Below are positions 17,220 through 28,233 of a DNA stretch of 47,642 nt, one piece after another. Origin of the DNA: an uncultured Woeseiaceae bacterium (GTDB lineage Bacteria > Pseudomonadota > Gammaproteobacteria > Steroidobacterales > Woeseiaceae); assembly GCA_947259985.1 (NCBI GenBank), contig CAMYOJ010000011.1:84262-131903 (forward strand), written 5' to 3'. The position numbers and the translations under genes were made by a program. Under the pieces are notes generated by a model. The model saw only the letters and a program-made list of their open reading frames with translations, had not been told where the DNA came from and made no database searches. The first letter of the stretch is position 1, and each line of letters opens with the position of its first letter.

Positions 17220-18156
17220 GCTGGCAAGTCTCGGACGGTCTGCGGAAACGGGTGCCGCCGGCCGGCTTCAGGCGGTGGCCGGCAATGGCAGTGAAAACAG
17301 CCTGCACATCGTCCGGGTAGACGCCCGAGTGATGCTCGACGAACGCGTGCGCACGCGCGGCCGCAACCAGCGCCTGTGCACCGCGCGGCGACAGTCCGAT
17401 TTCTATGTCGGCAGACTCACGCGTATGGCGCACCAGTGCCTGGATGTAATCGACGAGAGCGTCGCCGACATGTACGTCGCGAACCGATTGTTGCAGCGCC
17501 ATCAGCGAATCCGGCCCGGTCACGGCTTCGATTTCCTCGAGCATCGAGCGTCGATCCTTACCCGCGATCAGCTCACGTTCGCTCTCCTCGTTGGGGTAGC
17601 CGAGCTCTACACGCATCAGGAAACGGTCGAGCTGCGATTCGGGCAATGGAAATGTTCCGATCTGGTCACCAGGGTTCTGCGTTGCAACGACGAAAAAAGG
17701 CTCGGGCAACTGGCGCGTGTTGCCGTCCACTGAAACCTGGTATTCCTCCATGGCTTCGAGCAAGGCACTCTGCGCCTTCGGCGTCGCGCGATTGACCTCG
17801 TCGGCCAGAATTAGCTGGGAAAATACCGGGCCCGGTTGGAATTCGAACTCCCCGCTATTCTGTCGAAACACCGACACACCGATGATATCCGCAGGCAGCA
17901 AATCGCTCGTAAACTGAATTCGTGAATAGCTAAGGCCGAGGACGCGCGCAAGCGCCTGGGCGAGCATCGTCTTGCCGAGACCCGGAAGATCCTCGATGAG
18001 CAGATGGCCGCGCGCCAGCAGGCACGCCAGCGCCAGCGTGATCTGAGGGTCTTTGCCGAGGATGATGCGGCCGAGCGCTTTCTGCGCACTTTCAATGACG
18101 CTGCGCTGTTCGTCTCGGCTGGTGCGCAGGGTCTCTAGCGTGTTTCCGCGCTGCAT
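17191..18156 (-). CDS. MoxR-family AAA+ ATPase
   Basis: A 321-residue chaperone-like ATPase of the MoxR class. Walker A is LPGLGKTMLA (about 56-65), Walker B ILADEVNRATPKAQSALLEAM (split: LADEVN then RATPKAQ), sensor 1 VVATQNPGD, and sensor 2 region GLSPRGAQALVAAARA. These proteins remodel or load cofactors onto vWA/DUF58 partners, and the partner gene is directly downstream. The last 29 bases overlap the DUF58 start. A pair of GATTTGTCA repeats lies just upstream of the start. Confidence 0.95.
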   Translation of the reverse strand: MQRGNTLETLRTSRDEQRSVIESAQKALGRIILGKDPQITLALACLLARGHLLIEDLPGLGKTMLAQALARVLGLSYSRIQFTSDLLPADIIGVSVFRQNSGEFEFQPGPVFSQLILADEVNRATPKAQSALLEAMEEYQVSVDGNTRQLPEPFFVVATQNPGDQIGTFPLPESQLDRFLMRVELGYPNEESERELIAGKDRRSMLEEIEAVTGPDSLMALQQSVRDVHVGDALVDYIQALVRHTRESADIEIGLSPRGAQALVAAARAHAFVEHHSGVYPDDVQAVFTAIAGHRLKPAGGTRFRRPSETCQHVLDSVAIP

Positions 18157-18168
18157 CCCTAAGTCCTC

Positions 18169-18198
18169 GATTTGTCAAATAATTCTGCAGATTTGTCA
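18169..18198. repeat. Two direct copies of GATTTGTCA, 21 bp apart, upstream of moxR
   Basis: The 9-mer GATTTGTCA occurs at 18169-18177 and again at 18190-18198 (TGACAAATC on the moxR strand). The 21-bp repeat equals two turns of DNA, as expected of a site for a protein that binds twice on one face. It starts 13 bases before the moxR ATG. No regulator is identified. Confidence 0.5.
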
Positions 18199-18205
18199 TG
18201 GTCGC

Positions 18206-18236
18206 CGATGCGTCGCGGAAATGCACCGACGCACCG
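18206..18236. repeat. Inverted repeat between valS and moxR
   Basis: CGATGCGTCG (18206-18215) pairs with CGACGCACCG (18227-18236), ten base pairs with one G-T, loop of 11. It lies 37 bases after the valS stop on the minus strand side. No U-run follows on either strand, so it is not a standard terminator. Confidence 0.45.
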
Positions 18237-18272
18237 ATCAGACTGTGATGCAGTCCTCAAAATGCAGGCGTG

Positions 18273-21028
<2,756 letters not shown>

Positions 21029-21029
<1 letters not shown>

Positions 21030-21457
21030 CAAAGCTTATGTGTCTGGATCGAGTGACCCTGGTTGCGATACTCGACGAAACGCTGACGGCTCAACCGCCT
21101 GCAGGTTTCGTCGGAGGTTACTAGCTCTGCGACGCGCGGGAAAGAGCCGGCAAACTCCGGTATCTCGTCGCAGAGGTTGATCAGGAGGTCGCGTGGCTCG
21201 ACGCCATCCGTCTCGCTGCCGATCACCACGGGTGACGACTCCGTGCCGTCTTCGCTGCCGCTGACACTATGCGGGACGAAACTGCCATCCCGGAAAGTCC
21301 ACAGCAACTCGCCCAGCTGAGCGGCGTCGCCCCGGCTCTTCGTGTGAATGTAAACCGTGTTATCGAGTCTGTAGGCTTTCTCGGCCAGTTTGCAGGCGAG
21401 TGTGTAGCGAGCGCGCTCATCGGTGCGCTGCAACACGTAAAAATCGACCCTTGCCAT
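21029..21457 (-). CDS. holC: DNA polymerase III subunit chi
   Basis: The clamp-loader accessory subunit that contacts SSB. It has 142 residues; the family start ARVDFYVLQ is followed by [19 protein letters not shown] and [17 protein letters not shown], all HolC landmarks. The start ATG 21457 was chosen because the frame upstream belongs to pepA; the gap to the pepA stop is 8 bases. Its stop shares a base with the valS ATG (TGATG). The holC-valS pair is typical of gammaproteobacteria. Confidence 0.94.
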
Positions 21458-21465
21458 GGTGAGCG

Positions 21466-22962
21466 TCAGGGAATCGATCGACTGCGCGCCAGCAGCAGCT
21501 GTGACAGCAACGCTACGGGACGGCCTGTCGCGCCTTTCTTGGCGCCGCTTTTCCATGCTGTTCCGGCAATATCGAGATGTGCCCACGCCATGCCGTCAGT
21601 GAACTTGCCGAGGAAGCACGCCGCCGTGATGGCTCCTCCCGTAGGCCCGCCTATGTTCGCCATATCAGCGAAATTGCTCTTCAGCTGCTCAACATATTCG
21701 TCGCCCATCGGCATTGGCCAGACCAGGTCGGTCGAATCGTTACCCGCGGACACCAGTTCGGCGCCCAGGTCCTCATCGTTGCTCATCAAAGCAGAACGGT
21801 GCTTGCCGAGCGCCACGACGCAGGCGCCTGTCAGCGTAGCGACGTCGATGATTGCGGCCGGCTTGAATCGCCTCGAGTACGTCAGTGCGTCGCAAAGAAT
21901 CAGGCGACCTTCGGCATCGGTATTGAGCACTTCGATGGTCTGCCCCGACATGCTCTTGACGATGTCGCCAGGCTTGGTGGCAAGCCCTCCGGGAAGATTC
22001 TCTACGGCGGGCACGACAACATTGACATTGATCGGCAATTTCATTTTCGATATGGCTGCCATCGTACCGATAACGCCAGCGGCGCCGCACATGTCGAATT
22101 TCATTTCGTCCATGCCCGGTCCTGGCTTGAGTGATATGCCACCGGCATCGAAAGTAACGCCCTTGCCGACGAGGACGACGGGTTTCTTGCTGCCACCACC
22201 CTTGTATTGCATCACGATCAGCTTGGCAGGTTCCCGGGTGCCCGAGGTGACGGAAAGCAAGGAGTGCATGCCGAGACGTTTCATCTCCGCCTCATTGAGC
22301 ACGCGGGTCGTCAGCTGGCCATTGCCCTGTGCGAGCTTCTTGGCCGTGCGGGCGAGAAAAGAAGGCGTACACACATTGCCGGGGAGGTTGCCGAGGTCGC
22401 GCGCAAGCGAAACTCCTGCAGCGATCGCGTCACCGTGACCGGCGCCTTTCATTGACTGTCCGCTGTCGCCGCGCTTCGCGATTGCCAGACCGATTTTCTT
22501 CAACGGGCTGGCTGCTTTCTTGCGCCCCGACTTCATTTTCGTGAAGCGGTACAGGGTTTCGCCAACCGTTTCCGCCGTATGCCTCGCGAGGTAGTAAGGG
22601 CTGCCGTCGGCGACTGACTCGAGCGTCAGGCAATTGAGCATCTGTTTGGTCCTGGTTTGCGACACCACATGAGTCGCGGCGGCCACGGCCTTGCGAAAAG
22701 CCTTGACATCAAAATCGCCGGACTTGCCAAGGCCGGCAACCGCAACGCGATTTGCTTTGACGCCGGCGACGCCGTTCAGCACGATGCAGCGCCCGAGTTG
22801 CGGTGAGATATCCCCACTCTTGATCAGGCGACGGATTTCACCCTTGCTGGCAGCGTCGATATCGGCCGCCCCAGCGCCCAGTTTGCCTTTCTCGAAGATG
22901 CCGATGACGACACAGTCAACGGCGCGGCGAGAGGGTTTGCTCGTAGTGGTGAAATATTCCAT
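21466..22962 (-). CDS. pepA: Leucyl aminopeptidase (M17)
   Basis: A two-metal cytosolic aminopeptidase; in E. coli it also binds DNA at cer sites and carAB. It has 498 residues from ATG 22962. The C-terminal catalytic domain shows VGKGVTFDAGGISLKP (lysine and first metal Asp), FDMCGAAGV and the signature NTDAEGRLIL. The N-terminal macro-like domain is the less conserved first 170 residues. It is divergent from lptF across about 100 bp and followed by holC, a common arrangement. A longer reading to 23007 begins at a non-ATG codon and lacks family support. Confidence 0.96.
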   Translation of the reverse strand: MEYFTTTSKPSRRAVDCVVIGIFEKGKLGAGAADIDAASKGEIRRLIKSGDISPQLGRCIVLNGVAGVKANRVAVAGLGKSGDFDVKAFRKAVAAATHVVSQTRTKQMLNCLTLESVADGSPYYLARHTAETVGETLYRFTKMKSGRKKAASPLKKIGLAIAKRGDSGQSMKGAGHGDAIAAGVSLARDLGNLPGNVCTPSFLARTAKKLAQGNGQLTTRVLNEAEMKRLGMHSLLSVTSGTREPAKLIVMQYKGGGSKKPVVLVGKGVTFDAGGISLKPGPGMDEMKFDMCGAAGVIGTMAAISKMKLPINVNVVVPAVENLPGGLATKPGDIVKSMSGQTIEVLNTDAEGRLILCDALTYSRRFKPAAIIDVATLTGACVVALGKHRSALMSNDEDLGAELVSAGNDSTDLVWPMPMGDEYVEQLKSNFADMANIGGPTGGAITAACFLGKFTDGMAWAHLDIAGTAWKSGAKKGATGRPVALLSQLLLARSRSIP

Positions 22963-23061
22963 AGATGTGGCGTACCTTATTGTTTTTTGCGGGACTGTCG
23001 CGAACAAAAGCGGTAGTCTAACCGTTTCGGCTGCAAGCAGCTACGCCATTCCCGGACACCG

Positions 23062-24144
23062 ATGACCCGAATTCTCGATCGGTACATTTTTCGCGAAATC
23101 ACGCTCACCTGGCTTGGCGTCACTATGGTGCTGATGCTGATCCTGCTGACCAACCAGTTCGCAAGGGTGCTGGGCGATGTCGCCAAAGGCAAACTGCCCA
23201 AGGACGCAGCCTTCGATGTCATCGGTCTGTCGGTGGCTCAGTACCTCACGATTCTCGTTCCCATCGGTTTGTTCCTTTCGGTGATGCTGGCGCTGGGTCG
23301 TCTCTATCGTGACAGCGAGATGCCCGCGATGATGGCTTGCAGGATCGGTCCTTCGGGTATCTACAGGCCCCTTCTCTGGCTGTTGGTTCCGCTGGCTCCT
23401 GCCGTTGCCTGGCTCTCGATCTCGGGCGCCCCGCAGGCGCTGGAAGCCGTAGACCGTATCGGCGCAGAGGCGCGTCGCGAAGCGGACCTCGCGAGCATCG
23501 AGCCAGGACGATTCACAGTATTCGGTCCGGACGAGGCCGTGGTTTACGGCGAAAGCGTGACTGCCGAAGGGGACATGGAAAACGTGTTCATCCAGCGTCA
23601 GGCCGAGAACGGTCAGGTTGAAGTGGTGATCGCGGCTCGTGGCGAGCAGATAGATTCGGAGGACGAGGAGTCCCGCCTGCTGGTGCTGCACAATGGTCGC
23701 CGCTACGAAGGAGTGCCGGGTACTTCGCAGTTTCGCGTCGTCGAGTTCGCCGAACATGGAATACCTTATCACCTGCCAAACCTCGAGAAAGAGGATCCGA
23801 AGCCGCGAGTGATGTCATTTTCGGCCTTGCGAAGGGCCGGCGCTGCTGAGCACGTGGCCGAGCAGCAATGGCGAATCAGCATTCCACTTGCGACGATTTT
23901 TCTGGCCATTCTCGCTGTGCCGCTCAGCAAGAGCCGGCCTCGCGCCGGCCGTTACGGTCGACTCGCCGTCGCACTGCTGGTCTTCATCATCTACTTCAAC
24001 ATGCTCAACGCGGCAAAGGCCTGGATCGAGCAGGAGAGTATTTCGCCGGTAGTTGGGCTGTGGTGGGTGCATGCCTGCGTCGTTGCGATAACCCTCACGT
24101 TACTCGCCTATCAGAACAACTGGCACAAGCGGATACTGCCGTGA
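23062..24144 (+). CDS. lptF: LPS export permease LptF
   Basis: One of the two permeases of the LptB2FG transporter that lifts LPS from the inner membrane. It has 360 residues. The N-terminal two helices start with ILDRYIFREI and continue TWLGVTMVLMLILLTNQFARVLG; a periplasmic beta-jellyroll occupies roughly 120-260; the C-terminal helices include ISIPLATIFLAILAVPLSKS. The GTGA junction with lptG shows coupling. The ribosome binding site is weak. Confidence 0.96.
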   Translation: MTRILDRYIFREITLTWLGVTMVLMLILLTNQFARVLGDVAKGKLPKDAAFDVIGLSVAQYLTILVPIGLFLSVMLALGRLYRDSEMPAMMACRIGPSGIYRPLLWLLVPLAPAVAWLSISGAPQALEAVDRIGAEARREADLASIEPGRFTVFGPDEAVVYGESVTAEGDMENVFIQRQAENGQVEVVIAARGEQIDSEDEESRLLVLHNGRRYEGVPGTSQFRVVEFAEHGIPYHLPNLEKEDPKPRVMSFSALRRAGAAEHVAEQQWRISIPLATIFLAILAVPLSKSRPRAGRYGRLAVALLVFIIYFNMLNAAKAWIEQESISPVVGLWWVHACVVAITLTLLAYQNNWHKRILP

Positions 24145-25208
24145 GCGGTATTCTGACACAGTACCTGATGCGCACGATCCTGATGGCGACGGCACTGGTG
24201 CTCATCGTGCTCATGGCCCTGGCGGGCCTGTTCGAGTTTATCGGCGAACTCGACGATACGCGTGGCGACTACCAGACCGCACAGGCCGTGCTTTATACGT
24301 TGCTGCGTTTGCCGAACCTCGCTTTCGAAATGCTGCCGGTTGCCACCCTGATCGGATCGTTGCTGGGGCTCGGCGGGCTGGCTGCGAACAGCGAATTCGT
24401 AGTCATGCGCTCGGCTGGACTGTCGGTCGGCAAGTTGTCACGCATGGTGGCTTTGTCCGGTCTGTTGCTGCTCTTGATCACGGGCATGATTGGCGAGTTC
24501 ATCGGGCCTCCTCTGGATCTTTACGCGCGAAATATGCGAACTGAGGCCAGATACGAAAAAGACAGCGGGCGCATGGGGAGCGCAACCTGGGTCAAGGACG
24601 GTCCCGTGTTCCTGCACCTCGAGCGCGTCAATTCCGAGTTCGAGTTCGGCAGCATCTACCTGTTCCGTTTCGACGAGAACGACAATCTCGACGCCATCGC
24701 GCTGGCGGAAAATTCGGGCCTGGACAATGACGACAACTGGATTCTGCAGAATTTGCGCGAGACGCGTTTCGAGGATGATGGCGTCAAGGTTGTAGAGTCG
24801 TCGCTCGCCGTCGAGTCTTTCGAGGTCGACGCCGAGCTCCTGGGCAGTTCGCTGGCAAAGCCGTTGAGCCTGTCCGGGCGCGGACTCCTGGTATACATCG
24901 ACTACCTGAAACGCAACGAACTCGACGCGTCGCGGTACGAGTCGGAACTCTGGTACCGCGCATCGCGGACGCTGACCGTAATCATCATGCCGATACTGTC
25001 GCTGGCGTTCGTGTTTGGTTCCCTGCGTTCGGGGGGAGCCGGTGGCAGGCTCATGATGGGCGTCGTAATAGGACTCGCCTATTACCTTGGCAGCGAAACG
25101 CTCGCGAATTCGGGGCAGGTGTTCAACCTCAACCCGATCCTGATCAACTGGTTGCCATCCGGCATCCTGCTGCTGGTTACCGTCGTTGCACTGTCCCGCG
25201 TTCGCTAG
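24141..25208 (+). CDS. lptG: LPS export permease LptG
   Basis: The second permease of LptB2FG. It has 355 residues from GTG 24141, which overlaps the lptF stop by four bases (GTGA). The N-terminus ILTQYLMRTIL and loop LPNLAFEMLPVATLIGSLLG are family features, as is LWYRASRTLTVIIMPILSLAF near the C-terminus (quoted as blocks). A longer open frame upstream runs through lptF and is discarded. Its stop lies in a CTAG shared with the RDD gene on the other strand. Confidence 0.95.
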   Translation: MSGILTQYLMRTILMATALVLIVLMALAGLFEFIGELDDTRGDYQTAQAVLYTLLRLPNLAFEMLPVATLIGSLLGLGGLAANSEFVVMRSAGLSVGKLSRMVALSGLLLLLITGMIGEFIGPPLDLYARNMRTEARYEKDSGRMGSATWVKDGPVFLHLERVNSEFEFGSIYLFRFDENDNLDAIALAENSGLDNDDNWILQNLRETRFEDDGVKVVESSLAVESFEVDAELLGSSLAKPLSLSGRGLLVYIDYLKRNELDASRYESELWYRASRTLTVIIMPILSLAFVFGSLRSGGAGGRLMMGVVIGLAYYLGSETLANSGQVFNLNPILINWLPSGILLLVTVVALSRVR

Positions 25209-25633
25209 CCGGACTTTTCCTCGCGCGGGTAGTGGACCAGGCGCGTGTGACTGATCCTGTCATGCCAGGTGAGATTCTCGCTGTCCCAGATTTGCCACAA
25301 GAACCCCAGGCCCAGGGGAAGCCATGACAGCAACGACGCGAACAATCGCAGGCTAGCTTGTGCGAGGGTCGGTACCTCGCCCTGGTCGTTCTCGAGCTGA
25401 AGTCGCCACGACTGCATGCCGAGCGTGCGTCCCGGCCCGCTCCAGAAGCCTACGAAAAAGGCATATATGACGATCAACAGCGTGACCTGGTAGATGAGGT
25501 TGTCGCCGTGTTCGACGGGTTCGCCGCCGCGGGCGGCGATAAACGGGATCGTTACGAGAAACAGCAATGCGCCTACGAGCAATGCGTCGTAAAGCATGGC
25601 GCCAATGCGCCGCAGGAATCCGGTATTCTGCAT
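25205..25633 (-). CDS. RDD family membrane protein
   Basis: A 142-residue membrane protein with the RDD pattern: FLRRIGAMLYDALLVG at the start (R..A..D), three hydrophobic helices, and the late conserved GRTLGMQSWRLQL and TWHDRISHTRLV. RDD proteins sit next to lptFG in many gammaproteobacteria; some other members have been linked to ion transport. It is convergent with lptG (4-base overlap) and 3 bases from the aldo/keto reductase stop. Confidence 0.9.
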   Translation of the reverse strand: MQNTGFLRRIGAMLYDALLVGALLFLVTIPFIAARGGEPVEHGDNLIYQVTLLIVIYAFFVGFWSGPGRTLGMQSWRLQLENDQGEVPTLAQASLRLFASLLSWLPLGLGFLWQIWDSENLTWHDRISHTRLVHYPREEKSG

Positions 25634-25636
25634 GGG

Positions 25637-26548
25637 TTACACGGTCCCGAAATAGTCGGACATGCGCTTGCGCATATCCTCGTCTGGCAATTCGCCGAAG
25701 CCGGCGCGCAGGTTGTCGACCATGTGCCGCGGCTTGCTGGTCGCCGGAATCGCGCAGCTTACCGCAGGATGGCTGATGATGAATTTCAGAAAGAACTGGC
25801 CCCAGGACTCGGCAAACCCGGTGGCGAAGTCCGGTAGTTCCTTGCCGGCGACGGCGCGGAACAGTCGACCTGATTGAAACGGCCGGTTGATGAGCACGGC
25901 GATCCCCATTTCCCGGGCTAGCGGCAACACGCGCTGCTCTGCTTCGCGTTCGCCGAGCGAATAATTGATCTGGATGAACTGCGGCTCGAACTTGCGCATT
26001 TCGCGTTCGAGCGCAGCGTGGGCACCCGCTGTGTAATGAGTCAGCCCGTTGTAGCGAATACGACCGTCGTCCTGCCATTCGCGAATGGTGTCCATGTGCA
26101 GCGCCGTATCGCGCAGATTGTGCACCTGCATGAGGTCGATCGTGTCCGTCCTCATGAGCTCGAAAGAGCGCCGCATCTGTGCGACTCCCGAGTCGCGGCC
26201 ATCGGTCCAGACTTTCGTGGCCAGGAACAGGTCGTCGCGAGCTGCGCGGGACGCGATGACGTCACCAATGACCTTCTCGGAACGGTTGTACATTGGCGAG
26301 GTGTCGATAACACTGCCGCCGCTCGCCGTCAGAAGGTCGACGATCTCGCGGCGTTCCGCGATAGCATCGGGCGTGCTATCGACATCGAAAACGCTGTAGG
26401 TGCCGAGGCCGATGACGGGCAGGGCGTCTCCTGAACTCGGAATCGGTTTGGTCAGCATGCCCGAGGTCTCCGTTGCGAGCGTGAGGGCTGGCAGCGCACC
26501 CAGCGCGGCGCCGGCGGCAAGGACTTCTCTTCTATTCCATTTGTTCAT
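25637..26548 (-). CDS. Aldo/keto reductase with Tat signal
   Basis: A 303-residue NAD(P)H-dependent oxidoreductase of the AKR superfamily. The full catalytic tetrad is visible: D82 and Y87 (VIDTSPMYNRS), K112 (LFLATKVW) and H143 (LMQVHNLRD). The N-terminus WNRREVLAAGAALGALPALTLA is a twin-arginine signal, so the enzyme is probably exported folded with its cofactor. ATG 26548 was chosen because it gives a standard Tat leader; it overlaps the transporter stop (ATGA), so the two are coupled. The substrate is unknown. Confidence 0.9.
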   Translation of the reverse strand: MNKWNRREVLAAGAALGALPALTLATETSGMLTKPIPSSGDALPVIGLGTYSVFDVDSTPDAIAERREIVDLLTASGGSVIDTSPMYNRSEKVIGDVIASRAARDDLFLATKVWTDGRDSGVAQMRRSFELMRTDTIDLMQVHNLRDTALHMDTIREWQDDGRIRYNGLTHYTAGAHAALEREMRKFEPQFIQINYSLGEREAEQRVLPLAREMGIAVLINRPFQSGRLFRAVAGKELPDFATGFAESWGQFFLKFIISHPAVSCAIPATSKPRHMVDNLRAGFGELPDEDMRKRMSDYFGTV

Positions 26549-27873
26549 TGCACTCCACATTCCTTGAGCGACTTCGCCCTGATCTTGTAGTCGCGCCCGA
26601 GCCACAGCGCGACGGTTGCCGCGATGACTGCAAATGGCAGCATAACGATTGATATCGCCGCCATCCCCATGCCCAGAGTTGACAGGAGTTTTATCGTCCA
26701 GGTTCCCACGACGTCGCCGCCGCGGTAAACGGCCGTGTCGATCGCATTCTTGGTCTTGTATTTCTCCTCGGGCGTCACGACGGAATACAGCATGTCCGTC
26801 GAGGGCTTGGCAAAGCCGAATCCCAGGCCGCGACGTACGACGTCGAGAATCGCGACCGCCATGAGCGTCGGTTCCAATGCGAGTATCGCGAAGCCAATGA
26901 TCGACGCAAGCGGAAACAGGAACAGAGAGCGACCGATGCCGAAGCGCATGACAACCTGTTTGACGAGGAACATCTGCGCGATGAGCGCCAGGGCGTTTTG
27001 CGCGACGTTCATATTGGAAAAGAACTGGGTCTGGGCGTCCGGGCTGATGATCGCCGTTTCGATGAGCTCTGCACGGAACATGTACAAGGCCGTACCGAGG
27101 AGGCTTGCGATCAGCGACATCAGCGCAATTCCGAGAAAGTAGTTCGACGAGAACAGGTGGGTGATTCCCGCAAACGGGTTGCCACCGAGCGGCCTCTCGC
27201 TTTCTACGGTTTTCTCGATCTCACTCTCGTGTTCGTGGTGCACCCAGTCTTTGAGTCGGCCGATGCAGAATACCGCGACCAGCAATACCGCGGCCGAGAT
27301 CGGCATCAGGTTCTGGAAGCCGATCTCGACAACCAGGCTGCTGGTTAACGCGCCGCCGATCAGTGCGCCGATACTGCCGCCCGACGTGATGAATCCGAAC
27401 AAGCGCCGGCCTTGTTCTCGCGTGTAGATGTCGGCCATGAAGCTCCAGAAAACCGACACGACGAACAGGTTGAAAACGCTTAGCCAGACGAAGAAGGCGC
27501 GGCCCAGCCAGATGTACTCCCGGTTCCCGTCAATGGCCTGCGAGAAGACGAACCAGAATATGAGAATGTTCGAGATAAAAAACAGGTAGACCCAGGGCAG
27601 GAACACGCGGCGCGGGTATCGCGATGCAACCCAGCCGAAGATCGATGTTGCAAATATCATCGTGACGAAGGTCCCGATGAACAAGTAGGGTATGGTATCG
27701 GGGCCGCTGCCGACGGCCATGGATTCGCGAACGGGCCGAAGGATGTAGTACGAGGACAAGACGCAGAAGAAATAGGCGAACGACCATCCTACGGCAACGT
27801 ACTCATGGCGCTCGAGGCTGAGTACCTTGCCGAGCACGAGGGAGCGTATCTTGTCGAAGGGTGACGCGGCCAT
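26545..27873 (-). CDS. NTP/NDP-exchange-like MFS transporter
   Basis: A 442-residue protein with about 12 hydrophobic helices. The first helix region reads CVLSSYYILRPVRESMAVGS, the R-P-V-R-(D/E) signature of proteins related to the ADP/ATP (Tlc) carriers of plastids and intracellular bacteria. Free-living bacteria have many such homologues whose substrates are not known; a nucleotide-related solute is only an inference. The start ATG 27873 (MAASPFDK) was preferred to a longer reading to 27951 that has no family match. It is translated just before the Tat aldo/keto reductase. Confidence 0.8.
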   Translation of the reverse strand: MAASPFDKIRSLVLGKVLSLERHEYVAVGWSFAYFFCVLSSYYILRPVRESMAVGSGPDTIPYLFIGTFVTMIFATSIFGWVASRYPRRVFLPWVYLFFISNILIFWFVFSQAIDGNREYIWLGRAFFVWLSVFNLFVVSVFWSFMADIYTREQGRRLFGFITSGGSIGALIGGALTSSLVVEIGFQNLMPISAAVLLVAVFCIGRLKDWVHHEHESEIEKTVESERPLGGNPFAGITHLFSSNYFLGIALMSLIASLLGTALYMFRAELIETAIISPDAQTQFFSNMNVAQNALALIAQMFLVKQVVMRFGIGRSLFLFPLASIIGFAILALEPTLMAVAILDVVRRGLGFGFAKPSTDMLYSVVTPEEKYKTKNAIDTAVYRGGDVVGTWTIKLLSTLGMGMAAISIVMLPFAVIAATVALWLGRDYKIRAKSLKECGVQ

Positions 27874-27950
27874 TTGCGTTGCGAGGTCGTTGCGAAGGCG
27901 ACAATAGTCACAGAAAAACAGACAAAAGTCCCAGATAGGGAGGAGATTCA

Positions 27951-28187
27951 ACGGAGATCTTAGCGATCGTCACAATCCTGGCGCTCGGCCAGTTTGTGTA
28001 TTTCTCGATACAGGTCGGATCGTACCGCGGCAAGGATGACGTTAAGGCGCCAGCGGTTTCAGGAGCGCCCGAGTTCGAACGCATGTTCCGTGTGCAGCAG
28101 AATACTATGGAGCAGCTCGTTGTCTTCCTGCCTTCGGCCATCATGCTGATCTGGTCACTGGTCGCCGCCTTGCGCGGATCGCTATAG
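27951..28187 (+). pseudogene. MAPEG-family gene remnant (start lost, C-terminus lost)
   Basis: The frame from 27951 encodes a clear MAPEG N-terminal half: TEILAIVTILALGQFVYF, then VGSYRGKDDVKAPAVSG, PEFERMFRVQQNTMEQLVVF and LPSAIML, then stop at 28185-28187. Intact MAPEG proteins have about 130 residues and four helices; here only 78 codons remain. A strong Shine-Dalgarno GGGAGGAG (27938-27945) sits 5 bases before an ACG where ATG would be expected, so the start codon seems to have changed T to C. The only canonical start inside is GTG 27996, which would delete the first helix. Divergent from the transporter. Confidence 0.75.
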
Positions 28188-28233
28188 TTATCTGCTAAGC
28201 TCGTGGCGTCGCTTCAGGACAGGGGGCCATGCA

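Noticed and set aside
14254-18156. MoxR-DUF58-TgpA as a new system
   Set aside because: This three-gene unit is a known, widespread arrangement in gammaproteobacteria.
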